Position numbers and translations under genes: made by a program. A model generated the notes under the pieces. That model searched no databases. It had not been told where the DNA came from and saw only the letters and a list, made by a program, of their open reading frames with translations. Positions 1 through 9,321 of a DNA stretch of 64,000 nucleotides are shown one piece after another (position 1 is the stretch's first letter; each line of letters starts with the position of its first letter). This DNA comes from Stutzerimonas decontaminans (GTDB lineage Bacteria > Pseudomonadota > Gammaproteobacteria > Pseudomonadales > Pseudomonadaceae), in contig NZ_CP007509.1 in assembly GCF_000661915.1 (NCBI RefSeq), positions 4,043,501 to 4,107,500 on the forward strand, written 5' to 3'.

Positions 1-1
1 C

Positions 2-535
<534 letters not shown>

Positions 536-542
536 GTACGCT

Positions 543-1079
543 TTACCGACTGACCGGCGCCGCCTCCCCGCGCCACAACGTCACCAGCGCGCCCTGCGTG
601 CCTGCCAGCGGATCGCTGATGGGCACGCCGACCTGGGCGATCCGCTCACGCGCCGCGTCGTGGGTGGCCGCGTCCGGCCGCTGCATATCGTACTGCTGAT
701 CGACCGGGTAGCCGGCCACCACCTGAAAGTCCTCGCTCGCGTGCAGTGCGCAATGCCCGGTCCCGGCCGGCAGCACCACGGCGTCGCCGGCTTTCAGCTC
801 AACCTCCTGACCATTCTCACCGCCCAGCATGACCCGCACCGAACCACTGGCCACGCCGAGCACCTCGTGGGCGGTGGAGTGGTAGTGGTGGTAGTCATAA
901 ACCGTCCCGCGCCAGGCGGAAGGCCACAGATGGCAGTCGAACAGGCGCTCGAAAGCGTCGGCGGGACTTGGTCCGGCCAACGGCAGCTGGCGATAGATCA
1001 GCACCGGATGCGGGCTGTTGGGCGTGCGTCCGTCGCTGAAAAGCCGGAGCTGTTCGGGTTGTGGCGCGGAGCTGGGCAT
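543..1079 (-). CDS. Cupin-domain protein
   Basis: A single-domain cupin of 178 residues with no signal peptide. The metal-site motifs are visible: a His-rich stretch YHHYHSTAHEVL (residues 64-75) and the second motif PAGTGHCAL (105-113), joined by a glycine/acidic turn. It resembles the YjlB-like cupins found in many Pseudomonas; the substrate is not known. The start is supported by an AGGAGG seven bases upstream of the ATG. It is convergent with xpt and sits alone as a short transcription unit. Confidence 0.75.
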   Translation of the reverse strand: MPSSAPQPEQLRLFSDGRTPNSPHPVLIYRQLPLAGPSPADAFERLFDCHLWPSAWRGTVYDYHHYHSTAHEVLGVASGSVRVMLGGENGQEVELKAGDAVVLPAGTGHCALHASEDFQVVAGYPVDQQYDMQRPDAATHDAARERIAQVGVPISDPLAGTQGALVTLWRGEAAPVSR

Positions 1080-1168
1080 GCGGGCCTCCTCTCGGATTGA
1101 TGAATCGGCCTCCCGGCCGTATCAGCTTCGACTTGAAGCAGCCGATATTTGCTCCCCGCAGAAACGAC

Positions 1169-1190
1169 AAAGCCGCCCGAAGGCGGCTTT
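1169..1190 (-). terminator. Intrinsic terminator downstream of cytochrome c5 gene
   Basis: A perfect nine-base stem (AAAGCCGCC / GGCGGCTTT) with a four-base loop. Read on the minus strand it is followed by a T-rich run, 23 bases after the cytochrome c5 stop codon. It also separates that gene from the promoter region of the cupin gene. Confidence 0.85.
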
Positions 1191-1212
1191 GCGAGTAATG
1201 CTCGACGCTCGA

Positions 1213-1638
1213 TCAGAGGCCGGACATGTGCTGGATGGCGGCCTTCAGCTCGTCATCAGAGCAGTCGCCACAGGTGCCCTTCGGCGGCATGGCGTTGATA
1301 CCGTTGATGGCGTGCTTGAGCAGACCATCCAGGCCACCGGCGGCATCGGCACGCGCCGACCAGGCAGCGCTGTCACCGGTTTTCGGCGAATTGAGCAGGC
1401 CGGAACCGTGGCAGGCAGTGCAGAACTTGCCGTACACGTCGGAACCGCTGCGAGCAGCGCCACCAGCGGCAGCGGCAGCGCCGGCACCAGCAGCAGCACA
1501 CTCTTCACCTTGAATACATACGCTACCCACCGGCTTGAGGCGCTCGGCGATTGCTTCGTCGGTCGCAGCCTGGGCGCTCATTGCCCACAGGGCCAATACG
1601 GCAGTCTGTGCTACCAGGATCTTCTTAATCAGGTTCAC
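1213..1638 (-). CDS. cycB: Cytochrome c5
   Basis: Periplasmic monohaem c-type electron carrier. It has an N-terminal signal peptide ending around SAQA-AT (residue 24), a single haem-binding CTACH at residues 73-77, the axial Met in INAMPP (Met117) and the extra Cys pair TCGDC (123 and 126) typical of cytochrome c5. A low-complexity Ala/Gly stretch (about 48-63) links the mature N terminus to the haem domain. It is transcribed alone and closed by the hairpin just downstream. Gene order (next to a PauR-type regulator) matches P. aeruginosa cycB from memory. Confidence 0.9.
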   Translation of the reverse strand: MNLIKKILVAQTAVLALWAMSAQAATDEAIAERLKPVGSVCIQGEECAAAGAGAAAAAGGAARSGSDVYGKFCTACHGSGLLNSPKTGDSAAWSARADAAGGLDGLLKHAINGINAMPPKGTCGDCSDDELKAAIQHMSGL

Positions 1639-1800
1639 CTTACACCCTCATTGTGGCTAGACACGCCCGCGGCCACGGTATCGCGAGCGGCGAACAGTAT
1701 AACGACAAGCCATGCCGGCCGAAACAATACCAAAGGCCCGGCCATTCCCAGCGACGCTTTGTCGCATCGAAACTTTCAAACGAATCGAGGCCAGTGGCTT

Positions 1801-2349
1801 TTAAAAGTTCGCTGGCGTCGTGGCGCTGATCAACCTGGCTGGCGCATCAAATGGATTGCGAAAACGATGCGGCTTGCTGCTTTCGAAGTAGTAACTGTCA
1901 CCGCTCTCCAGCACGTACACCTGACCGTTAACGGTCAGCTCCAAGCGGCCTTCGACCAGCATCCCGGCCTCCTCGCCCTGGTGGGCGAGCATGTCCATAC
2001 CGGTATCCGAGCCAGGCGGATAGGTTTCGGCCAGAAAGGCAATGGCACGCCCGGGATGCGCCTTGCCCACCAGTTTCATGCTCACCGCACCGTCGGATAT
2101 ATCGATCAGCTCGCCAGCCTTGTAGACCACCTGGGTGTCGCTGTCCTGCTCGAAGTCGGGAGAAAAGAACTCCACCAGCGACATGGGAATGCCGCTCAGC
2201 ACCTTCTTCAGCGAACTGATCGAGGGACTGACGCTGTTCTTTTCGATCATGGAAATGGTGCTGTTGGTAACGCCGGCACGCTTGGCGAGTTCACGCTGGG
2301 ACAGACCCTTGAGCTTGCGGATGGTTTGCAGTCGAACGCCAACGTCCAA
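1801..2349 (-). CDS. pauR: XRE-family regulator with C-terminal cupin domain, PauR type
   Basis: A 182-residue transcription factor: an N-terminal helix-turn-helix of the XRE family (about 6-60, with SQRELAKRAGVTNSTISMIE) and a C-terminal cupin (about 108-180) with candidate metal ligands His123, Glu127 and His161. It is of the PuuR/PauR type. P. aeruginosa PauR (PA5301) represses gamma-glutamylpolyamine catabolic genes and occupies the same place between cycB and the dad locus; the symbol rests on that synteny and architecture. A matching pathway oxidase lies nearby at 4853-6187. Confidence 0.85.
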   Translation of the reverse strand: MDVGVRLQTIRKLKGLSQRELAKRAGVTNSTISMIEKNSVSPSISSLKKVLSGIPMSLVEFFSPDFEQDSDTQVVYKAGELIDISDGAVSMKLVGKAHPGRAIAFLAETYPPGSDTGMDMLAHQGEEAGMLVEGRLELTVNGQVYVLESGDSYYFESSKPHRFRNPFDAPARLISATTPANF

Positions 2350-2467
2350 TACGGGAGCCCCCTTTCAAGAGCAGTGCGAAGAGGGGGCTATCATGGCAAT
2401 GGCGTTCAGAATTTACAACACTGCCGCCGAACGGCTCGTCGCCCGGCGCTTGCAGCTCAGCTCGACC

Positions 2468-2842
2468 TCAGAGCACCGGACCGGCAAGGTCCGGCATGGC
2501 GGCGATAACGGTGATCTCCACCCGTACATCCGGGGAATACATCAACGCCTGCACGGTGGTGCGTGCCGGCGCGGTGCCCGGCGCAATCCAAGCGTCCCAT
2601 ACCTCGTTCATCCCGGCGTAATCGGCGGCGATATCCTTCAGGTGAATGGTTGCCGAAAGCAGGCGCGCCTTGCTGGTACCCGCCTCTTCCAGCAAGCGCT
2701 CGATGCTCGACAGGGTTTCGTGGGTCTGCTCGCGGATGTCGCCGGTCAGGTCGTCTGCCAGTTGCCCGGAGAGATACACCGCGCCGTTGTGGATCACCGC
2801 TTCGCTGTAGCGGGTTTCAGTGTGCAGCCGCCGGATGGGCAT
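2468..2842 (-). CDS. RidA/YjgF family protein of the dad locus
   Basis: A 124-residue protein starting [16 protein letters not shown], with the RidA-family core YLSGQLADD and ending with the subunit-interface segment [11 protein letters not shown]. RidA proteins hydrolyse reactive enamine/imine intermediates, which are released when amino acids are oxidised. The ATG (2840-2842) lies 26 bases inside the 3' end of dadA, so the two genes are probably translationally coupled. It likely detoxifies iminopyruvate made by DadA; this role is inferred from the pairing. A second RidA gene lies at 29894-30274. Confidence 0.88.
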   Translation of the reverse strand: MPIRRLHTETRYSEAVIHNGAVYLSGQLADDLTGDIREQTHETLSSIERLLEEAGTSKARLLSATIHLKDIAADYAGMNEVWDAWIAPGTAPARTTVQALMYSPDVRVEITVIAAMPDLAGPVL

Positions 2843-4115
2843 GTTTACGAGTCTCCTTGTGCTTGCCGTAACGGAAGATGTCCAGCCCCTCGGTGCTGAT
2901 CTGCGGACGCTTGGACGCCAGCAAGTCAGCGAGCACACGGCCGGAGCCGCAGGCCATGGTCCACCCGAGGGTGCCATGGCCGGTATTGAGGAACAGGTTG
3001 CGATAGGGTGTCGCACCAATGATCGGCGTGCCGTCGGGCGTGGCCGGTCGCAGGCCGGTCCAGAATACCGCGTCGGCCGGATCACCGCCCTGCGGATAGA
3101 GATCGCCCACCACCATTTCCAGCGTTTCACGGCGGCGCGGGTTGAGCGATAGATCGTGCCCGGCGATCTCCGCCATACCACCGACGCGGATGCGCTGATC
3201 GAAGCGGGTGATGGCGACCTTGTAAGTTTCATCGAGCACGGTCGATTGCGGTGCCATCGCCGGATCGCTGATCGGCACCGTCAGCGAATAGCCCTTGAGC
3301 GGGTACACCGGCGCACGAATGCCCAGCGGTTTGAGCATCTGCGGGCTGTAGCTGCCGAGCGCCAGCACGTAGCGGTCAGCGGTTTCCAGCTTGCCGTCGA
3401 TCCACACCCCGGCCAGCCGATCACCGGCGTAGTCGAGGCGTTGAATATTCTGTTCAAAGCGGAATTCGACCCCGAGGGCTACGGCCATCTCGGCCAGGCG
3501 TGAGGTGAACATCTGGCAGTCGCCGGTCTGGTCATTGGGTAGACGCAAGGCTCCGCTGAGCTTGTGCGAAACCTTCGCCAGGGCCGGTTCGACCCGCGCA
3601 ATGCCCGCTCGATCGAGCAGTTCATAGGGCACACCGGAGCGCTGCAGCACGGCAATGTCCTTGGCGGCAGCATCGAGCTGCGCCTGGGTGCGGAACAGCT
3701 GTGTAGTGCCCAGCTGGCGGCCTTCGTAAGCGATGCCGGTTTCCGCGCGCAGCTCGTCGAGGCAATCACGGCTGTATTCGGACAGGCGCACCATGCGCTC
3801 CTTGTTCACCGCGTAGCGGGCCGCCGTGCAGTTGCGCAGCATCTGCGCCATCCACAGGTACTGGTCGACGTCACCGGTAAGCTTGATCGCCAAAGGCGCA
3901 TGGCGCTGCAGCAGCCACTTCATCGCCTTCAGCGGGACGCCGGGCGCAGCCCAGGGCGAGGCGTAGCCAGGCGAAACCTGCCCGGCATTGGCGAAACTGG
4001 TCTCCATCGCCACCGCCGGCTGCCGATCGACCACCACCACTTCGAAACCGGCCCGCGCCAGATAATAGGCGCTGGCAGTGCCGACCACGCCGCTACCCAA
4101 TACCAGTACACGCAT
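2817..4115 (-). CDS. dadA: D-amino acid dehydrogenase, small subunit
   Basis: FAD-dependent, membrane-associated dehydrogenase that oxidises D-alanine and other D-amino acids to 2-oxo acids and ammonia. The 432 residues are full family length. The N-terminal dinucleotide-binding motif is [19 protein letters not shown] (about 5-23), followed by the DadA-typical [17 protein letters not shown], and the C-terminal FAD-contact region [15 protein letters not shown] is intact. It is divergent from lrp, whose product is known to control dadA in Pseudomonas and Escherichia. In P. aeruginosa the operon also carries the alanine racemase gene dadX; none is present here. Confidence 0.95.
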   Translation of the reverse strand: MRVLVLGSGVVGTASAYYLARAGFEVVVVDRQPAVAMETSFANAGQVSPGYASPWAAPGVPLKAMKWLLQRHAPLAIKLTGDVDQYLWMAQMLRNCTAARYAVNKERMVRLSEYSRDCLDELRAETGIAYEGRQLGTTQLFRTQAQLDAAAKDIAVLQRSGVPYELLDRAGIARVEPALAKVSHKLSGALRLPNDQTGDCQMFTSRLAEMAVALGVEFRFEQNIQRLDYAGDRLAGVWIDGKLETADRYVLALGSYSPQMLKPLGIRAPVYPLKGYSLTVPISDPAMAPQSTVLDETYKVAITRFDQRIRVGGMAEIAGHDLSLNPRRRETLEMVVGDLYPQGGDPADAVFWTGLRPATPDGTPIIGATPYRNLFLNTGHGTLGWTMACGSGRVLADLLASKRPQISTEGLDIFRYGKHKETRKHAHPAAAH

Positions 4116-4261
4116 TGCAGCCTCCCGCCCGCTCGAACGGACTTTTCCGGATCACTATTGAAACGGAGTATAAAAAGGCGAACGCAGTGTTATTCACCAT
4201 ATAAAAAGCTATCTTTGGCCTTTATTCACGCCAATTGCGCTTTATTCGGAGGGCATATCCC
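4116..4261. promoter_or_regulatory. dadA/lrp divergent control region with spaced TTATTC repeats
   Basis: An A/T-rich intergenic segment between two start codons. It contains three direct repeats of TTATTC (4190, 4222, 4242), the last two as TTTATTC and spaced 20 bases, the first 32 bases further upstream, so all lie near the same DNA face. Phased sites fit an Lrp octamer wrapping DNA. A GGAGGG Shine-Dalgarno at 4248-4253 overlaps the last repeat. The operator role is inferred. Confidence 0.5.
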
Positions 4262-4750
4262 TTGAGAACCCGGCATCAGACACGCCGCGAACTGGACAAG
4301 ATCGACCGCCATATCCTGCGCATTCTGCAAGCCGAAGGGCGCTTGCCCTTCACCGAGCTGGGCGAGCGTGTCGGCCTGTCCACCACGCCCTGTACCGAGC
4401 GAGTGCGCCGGCTGGAACGCGAGGGCATCATCATGGGCTACTCGGCGCGGCTGAATCCGCAACATCTGAAGGCCGGCCTGCTGGTGTTCGTCGAAATCAG
4501 CCTGGCGTACAAGTCCGGCGACATCTTCGAGGAATTCCGCCGTGCTGTGCTCAAGCTGCCGCACGTGCTCGAATGCCACTTGGTTTCCGGTGACTTCGAT
4601 TACCTGGTCAAGGCGCGCATCTCGGAAATGGCCTCCTACCGCAAATTGCTCGGCGACATCCTGCTGAAGCTGCCCCATGTGCGCGAGTCGAAGAGCTATA
4701 TCGTGATGGAGGAGATTAAGGAGTCGCTTGACCTGCCGGTGCCGGATTAG
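4262..4750 (+). CDS. lrp: Leucine-responsive regulator Lrp/AsnC family
   Basis: A 162-residue Lrp with an N-terminal winged helix (LDKIDRHILRILQ, then the recognition region VGLSTTPCTERVRRLE) and a C-terminal RAM effector domain (about 75-150). It closely resembles the Lrp/DadR that activates dadA in pseudomonads. I chose the TTG at 4262 because it lies eight bases after GGAGGG and gives the N terminus (M)RTRHQTRRELDKID seen in homologues; an ATG at 4235 would precede the ribosome site and overlap the promoter. Confidence 0.92.
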   Translation: MRTRHQTRRELDKIDRHILRILQAEGRLPFTELGERVGLSTTPCTERVRRLEREGIIMGYSARLNPQHLKAGLLVFVEISLAYKSGDIFEEFRRAVLKLPHVLECHLVSGDFDYLVKARISEMASYRKLLGDILLKLPHVRESKSYIVMEEIKESLDLPVPD

Positions 4751-4852
4751 AGCGGATGGGCCTCGACGATCCCGCCTCGGACGTCGCCAGACCTGAACCG
4801 TCGGTCAAGCTTGGCTTTGCCCCGCGATACCGCTCCGGTCTACCCTAGAAGC

Positions 4853-6187
4853 ATGCAGACCTTTCATGACTCCTCAATGAATCACCGCGCATCCGCGCCG
4901 AACGACGGCGTACATGCTCCTTCCTACTATGCCGCGACCGTCAATCGCGAGCTCTCCTTTGCGCCATTGCAAGGCGAACAGCGGGCCGACGTTTGCGTCG
5001 TCGGTGGCGGCTTCTCGGGCCTCAATACCGCCATCGAACTGGCGGAGCGCGGTCTCAGCGTCGTGCTGCTGGAAGCTCATCGGATTGGCTGGGGCGCCAG
5101 CGGCCGCAACGGCGGTCAGCTGATTCGCGGCGTCGGCCATGACGTCGAACAATTCACCAACATCCTCGGTGAGGAAGGTGTCGACGAGCTCAAGCGCATG
5201 GGCTTCGAAGCCGTGGACATCGTCCGCCAGCGTATCGAGCGCTACGCCATCGACTGCGATCTGACCTGGGGCTATTGCGACCTCGCGACCAAACCGCGAC
5301 ACCTGAAAGGCTTCGACGAGGAATACTCCGACCTGCTGCGCCTCGGCTATCCGCATCCGCTGCAGCGTGTATCGCGCCCCAACCTGGCCACGGTGGTTGG
5401 CTCGCAGCGCTATCTGGGCGGTCTGCTGGACATGGGCTCGGGTCACCTGCATCCGCTGAATTTGGCACTCGGCGAAGCGGCGGCAGCCCAATCACTCGGC
5501 GTGCGTCTGTTCGAACAATCCGCTGTCGAGCGCATCGAATATGGCCAGCAGGTGAAAGTCCATACCGCGCAGGGCGTGGTGCACGCGGACAATCTGGTGC
5601 TGGCCTGCAACGCCTACCTCAACGGCCTGCAGCCGAAGCTGGCGGGGAAGGTTCTGCCGGCCGGCAGCTACATCATCGCCACCGAGCGACTGCCGGAACC
5701 GCTGCAGCGTGAACTGCTGCCGCAGAACATGGCGGTATGCGATCAGCGGGTGGCACTCGACTACTTCCGTCTCAGCGCCGATGGCCGATTGCTGTTCGGC
5801 GGTGCCTGCCACTACTCCGGCCGCGATCCGAAAGACATTGCCGCATACATGCAGCCGAAGATGCTCGAGGTCTTCCCGCAGCTGATCGGCATCGGAATCG
5901 ATTACCAATGGGGCGGCATGATCGGCATCGGGGCCAACCGCCTGCCGCAGATCGGTCGGCTAGCGGAGCATCCCAACGTGTTTTATGCCCAGGCCTATTC
6001 TGGCCATGGGCTGAATGCCACGCACCTGGCCGGACGCCTGCTGGCCGAGGCTATCGCCGCGCAGGAAAGCCGCGGCTTCGAGCTGTTCGCCAAGGTACCG
6101 CATCCGACCTTCCCCGGCGGACCGGCATTGCGCTCGCCGCTGCTGGCAATGGGCATGCTCTGGTATCGACTGAAGGACCGATTCTGA
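4853..6187 (+). CDS. FAD-dependent gamma-glutamylpolyamine oxidase, PauB type
   Basis: A DAO-fold flavoprotein of about 440 residues. The FAD motif is VCVVGGGFSGLNTAIELAE and is preceded by the SYYAATVN segment common to PuuB/PauB/OrdL oxidases; the C-terminal part has YSGHGLNATHLAGRLLAEA for FAD contact. Such enzymes oxidise gamma-glutamyl-putrescine or related amines. In P. aeruginosa the syntenic gene PA5309 is PauB4 and belongs to the PauR regulon, which agrees with the PauR-type gene nearby. The start is uncertain: ATG codons at 4811, 4853 and 4877 are in frame and none has a strong ribosome site. Confidence 0.85.
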   Translation: MQTFHDSSMNHRASAPNDGVHAPSYYAATVNRELSFAPLQGEQRADVCVVGGGFSGLNTAIELAERGLSVVLLEAHRIGWGASGRNGGQLIRGVGHDVEQFTNILGEEGVDELKRMGFEAVDIVRQRIERYAIDCDLTWGYCDLATKPRHLKGFDEEYSDLLRLGYPHPLQRVSRPNLATVVGSQRYLGGLLDMGSGHLHPLNLALGEAAAAQSLGVRLFEQSAVERIEYGQQVKVHTAQGVVHADNLVLACNAYLNGLQPKLAGKVLPAGSYIIATERLPEPLQRELLPQNMAVCDQRVALDYFRLSADGRLLFGGACHYSGRDPKDIAAYMQPKMLEVFPQLIGIGIDYQWGGMIGIGANRLPQIGRLAEHPNVFYAQAYSGHGLNATHLAGRLLAEAIAAQESRGFELFAKVPHPTFPGGPALRSPLLAMGMLWYRLKDRF

Positions 6188-6245
6188 ATTTTCGGACGAA
6201 GCGCAACGTCCAAGCAGAATGAAAGGATGCATACCCGGAGAGATC

Positions 6246-7793
6246 TTGCGCGCTTACCTGACCCTTCTGCTGGTAACACTTGTGGTTGGCTGTGCCAGCC
6301 ATCCCCAACCGAGTGAGTCCTACTCCGTGGCGCCGGATGCATCGCCGCTCGGACGACGCATCCAGCAGCTCGCTGCGCAGCAGCCGCACGGCTACTCCGG
6401 TTATCGTCTGCTAGCGGAAAGCACCGAAGCATTCACCGCGCGCACCGAGATGATTCGCGCGGCACAGCTCAGCCTCGACGTGCAGTACTACATCGTCCAT
6501 GACGGCATGACCACCCGCGCGCTGATCGACGAGCTGCTGCAGGCCGCCGACCGCGGCGTGCGGGTGCGCCTGCTGCTGGACGACACCACCAGCGACGGGC
6601 ACGACTACCGCATCGGCACCCTGGCAGCACACCCCAACATCCAGATCCGCGTCTTCAACCCTCTTCATCTCGGGCGCAGCAATGCGGTTACCCGCACCAT
6701 GGGGCGACTGCTGCACCTGTCGTTGCAGCATCGACGGATGCACAACAAGCTGATGCTGGTCGACGGCAGCCTGGCTATCGTCGGCGGGCGCAACCTGGGC
6801 GATGAGTATTTCGATGCCGATCAAGCCTTCAACTTCACCGATATCGACCTGCTTAGTGCCGGCCCGGTGGCCGAGCAGCTGGCGCGCAGTTTCGATGAGT
6901 ACTGGAACAATCAGCTGAGCGTGCCGATCCAGCGATTTCTCTGGTGGCAGCCGAAACCCAGCGGGCTGGACAAGGCACGCAAACAGCTGCGTGACTACCT
7001 GCAGCAGGCCAGGCAGGACAACAGCGAGCAGTATCAGCGGCTGATGCAGTACAAGCAGGATCCGCAACTGCAGCAATGGCTGGACGACCTCATCTGGGCG
7101 CCCGGCGAGGCGATGTGGGACGCTCCGGAGAAGCTGCTCGCCGAAGGCATACCGGCCACCTCACTGCTGCTGACGACCCAGCTCGCACCGACCATGCAGA
7201 CCGTAAGTCGCGAGCTGACCCTGGTTTCCGCCTACTTCGTGCCCACCGACAGCGGCGTGGAGTATCTGGCAGATCGCACTGGCGCAGGCGTCACCGTGCG
7301 CATCCTCACCAACTCCCTGGAGGCCACCGACGTCCCGGCCGTGCATGGCGGCTACGCGCCCTATCGCGAGGCCATGCTGGAGCTTGGTGTGCGCCTGTTC
7401 GAACTGCGCCGGCAACCGGAGCAGGAGCCGTCCTACAGCTTTCTCGGCGAGTCGGAGTCGAGCCTGCACAGCAAGGCAGCGGTGTTCGACCAGGAAAAGG
7501 TATTTGTCGGCTCGTTGAACCTCGACCCTCGTTCCGTGCTGTGGAACAGCGAGGTCGGCGTTCTGGTGGAAAGCCAGGAGCTGGCCCGCGAGGTTCAGCG
7601 ACTCACGCTGGAGGGTATGTCGCCGGCGCTCAGCTACGAGGTACGCCTGGAGGAGCGCGGCGGCCGCAAGCAGCTGGTATGGATCGCCGAGGATGATGGG
7701 CGGTTGCGCGTGATCGATAAGGAACCGGGCGGGCTCTGGCGGCGCTTCAATGCCTGGTTCGCCGAGATCATCGGCCTGGAGAAGATGCTCTAG
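6246..7793 (+). CDS. Phospholipase D-family lipoprotein, cardiolipin synthase C-like
   Basis: Contains two HKD catalytic motifs, HNKLMLVD in the first half and HSKAAVFD in the second, each followed by the GG/GS-x-N-L-D/G segment of the phospholipase D superfamily. It has a short lipoprotein signal ending VVGCAS. It resembles YmdC/ClsC-type enzymes that make cardiolipin from phospholipids, but other phosphotransferase reactions cannot be excluded. The TTG at 6246 follows GGAG by five bases and gives a compact signal (M)RAYLTLLLVTLVVGC; an in-frame ATG at 6219 lacks a ribosome site but is an alternative. Confidence 0.8.
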   Translation: MRAYLTLLLVTLVVGCASHPQPSESYSVAPDASPLGRRIQQLAAQQPHGYSGYRLLAESTEAFTARTEMIRAAQLSLDVQYYIVHDGMTTRALIDELLQAADRGVRVRLLLDDTTSDGHDYRIGTLAAHPNIQIRVFNPLHLGRSNAVTRTMGRLLHLSLQHRRMHNKLMLVDGSLAIVGGRNLGDEYFDADQAFNFTDIDLLSAGPVAEQLARSFDEYWNNQLSVPIQRFLWWQPKPSGLDKARKQLRDYLQQARQDNSEQYQRLMQYKQDPQLQQWLDDLIWAPGEAMWDAPEKLLAEGIPATSLLLTTQLAPTMQTVSRELTLVSAYFVPTDSGVEYLADRTGAGVTVRILTNSLEATDVPAVHGGYAPYREAMLELGVRLFELRRQPEQEPSYSFLGESESSLHSKAAVFDQEKVFVGSLNLDPRSVLWNSEVGVLVESQELAREVQRLTLEGMSPALSYEVRLEERGGRKQLVWIAEDDGRLRVIDKEPGGLWRRFNAWFAEIIGLEKML

Positions 7794-7949
7794 CGTTTGC
7801 CACCGAATACGTCACGTTGGCGCCTCATTGTATTCAATCCTCCACAAATCATTCTTTGGGGTGATACCACTTGGCCAGCCGTCCGTTAGGCTCAGAACGC
7901 TGCTGCCACGCACGCATCGCTTCTATAAAAATAAAAAAGGAGCACGACA

Positions 7950-8687
7950 ATGGACCGTTTCACTCGCTTCTGGCTATTGCTGATTCTCGCAATGCTGCCC
8001 GGCCTTACCGAGGCGGCTGAGCCGAGCACCCCGCTGCAGAACATGCAGATCCACGCCAACCGCGCCACCAGCAGCCTGCTGCTGTATCGCGGCGAAGGCT
8101 TCCAGAAGGCCCACCTGCTGCGTCTGGAGGAAGACATTCGCGCGCTGAACGCGGCCCTGCTCCAAGTCGCCAACCCCACCAGTGCGCTTCGCGAAAGCCA
8201 TCTGGAACTGCAGACACGCCTGCGCGAAGGCGCGAGCTTTGGCTACAAGGAAGACGACATGCCCTGGGGCTGGCCACTGCAGATGAGCAAGGCGTTACGC
8301 GACTTCCTCACTGCCGCTCGCGCGCAGCAGGGCGCCGACGCCCAGGCGGAATTGCCGGCAAAAGTGGAGTACCTGGCCGTTCAATACCTCAGCCGCGCCT
8401 ATATCGGCTCCTTCGAAATTGCCCGTGAGCAGCCGGAAACCTATCTCGGCCAGGACGAGCGTCACCTGGTGCCCGCCATCGACGCACAGCTAGCCGGTCT
8501 GGATGGCAAGCGCGATCCGGCCCTGGCGAAGCTCAAGACCCGCTGGGACTTCCTCAAGGTGGCGCTGGAAGATATGAACAGCGGCAGTAACAATCTCACC
8601 ACCGCGTCGGGCAGACCTTTCGCGCCGATCATGGTCGACCGTCACGCCCGCAGCCTGAGTGACCAGTGGATGGCCGCCAAACCCTGA
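7950..8687 (+). CDS. Secreted protein of unknown function
   Basis: I do not recognise this 245-residue protein. It has a clear Sec signal (MDRFTRFWLLLILAMLPG..., cleavage probably after TEAAE near residue 23) and a strong AAAAAGGAG ribosome site. The mature part is mostly charged helical sequence without cysteines, transmembrane segments or a familiar motif; it includes a conserved-looking stretch DDMPWGWPLQMSKALRDF and ends with RHARSLSDQWM. It stands alone between a phospholipase D gene and a convergent Mpo1-like gene. A periplasmic location is inferred from the signal peptide only. Confidence 0.6.
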   Translation: MDRFTRFWLLLILAMLPGLTEAAEPSTPLQNMQIHANRATSSLLLYRGEGFQKAHLLRLEEDIRALNAALLQVANPTSALRESHLELQTRLREGASFGYKEDDMPWGWPLQMSKALRDFLTAARAQQGADAQAELPAKVEYLAVQYLSRAYIGSFEIAREQPETYLGQDERHLVPAIDAQLAGLDGKRDPALAKLKTRWDFLKVALEDMNSGSNNLTTASGRPFAPIMVDRHARSLSDQWMAAKP

Positions 8688-8693
8688 CCTCTG

Positions 8694-9218
8694 TCAGCCG
8701 TGGGCGGCCGACTCGCGCAGACGCACCGGCCCGACGCGCGCTTCGATGGCGAGGCGCAGCGGCTCGCGCAGGCCGAGCATGAATCCGAGTTCAGCGGCGA
8801 CGAACAGCGGCCCGATGATCAGCCCGGTTAGGTCATCGACGAAGGCCGGTTTGCGCCCCTCGAAATAATGCCCGACGAACTGGATGACCCAGCCAAGCAC
8901 GAACAACCCCAGCCCAACACCCAGCCACACTGCCGTCGTCGCACTGGCAAGCCGCGCGCCCAACCAGATGCACAGCAGCAGCACCACGCTCATCAGCAGG
9001 CCATAACGCAGATCGAGGCGTAGATAGAACAGCGCCGCGGCGAGCGAGACCAGTGCGGCCGGGCTGAGCCATATTCCGGCCACGTCCATGCCGGGCCGCG
9101 ACAGCAACACAGCTACCGCCAGCACGATCAGCGGGATGCCGATGAAATGGGTCAGCAGGTTGCGCGGGTCACGATGATAGGCCGCGTACTGTGCCAGGTG
9201 ATCGGTGAGGGTTTTCAT
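8694..9218 (-). CDS. Mpo1-like (DUF962) membrane protein
   Basis: A 174-residue inner-membrane protein with about four hydrophobic segments. It matches the DUF962/YGL010w family: N-terminal YAAYHRDPRNLLTHFIGIPLIV and C-terminal QFVGHYFEGRKPAF, whose histidines form the iron site in yeast Mpo1, a 2-hydroxy fatty acid dioxygenase. The bacterial substrate is unknown. The start MKTLTDHL is preferred because GGAG lies nine bases upstream, whereas an ATG three codons earlier abuts it. The gene is convergent with the secreted protein at 7950-8687. Confidence 0.78.
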   Translation of the reverse strand: MKTLTDHLAQYAAYHRDPRNLLTHFIGIPLIVLAVAVLLSRPGMDVAGIWLSPAALVSLAAALFYLRLDLRYGLLMSVVLLLCIWLGARLASATTAVWLGVGLGLFVLGWVIQFVGHYFEGRKPAFVDDLTGLIIGPLFVAAELGFMLGLREPLRLAIEARVGPVRLRESAAHG

Positions 9219-9321
9219 TGGCGGCATCTCCAGAGGTCGCGTCCGCCAAGCTTAGCCGGTCGGTGCGCCGCCGCCCTCGGATGGGCTAGGACGATCGCGC
9301 CAACATCAGGATGTGATTGCG

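Noticed and set aside
1018..2508. A 496-codon plus-strand frame across cytochrome c5 and the PauR-type gene
   Set aside because: It covers two well-supported minus-strand genes, a terminator and their promoters, and has no coherent domain.
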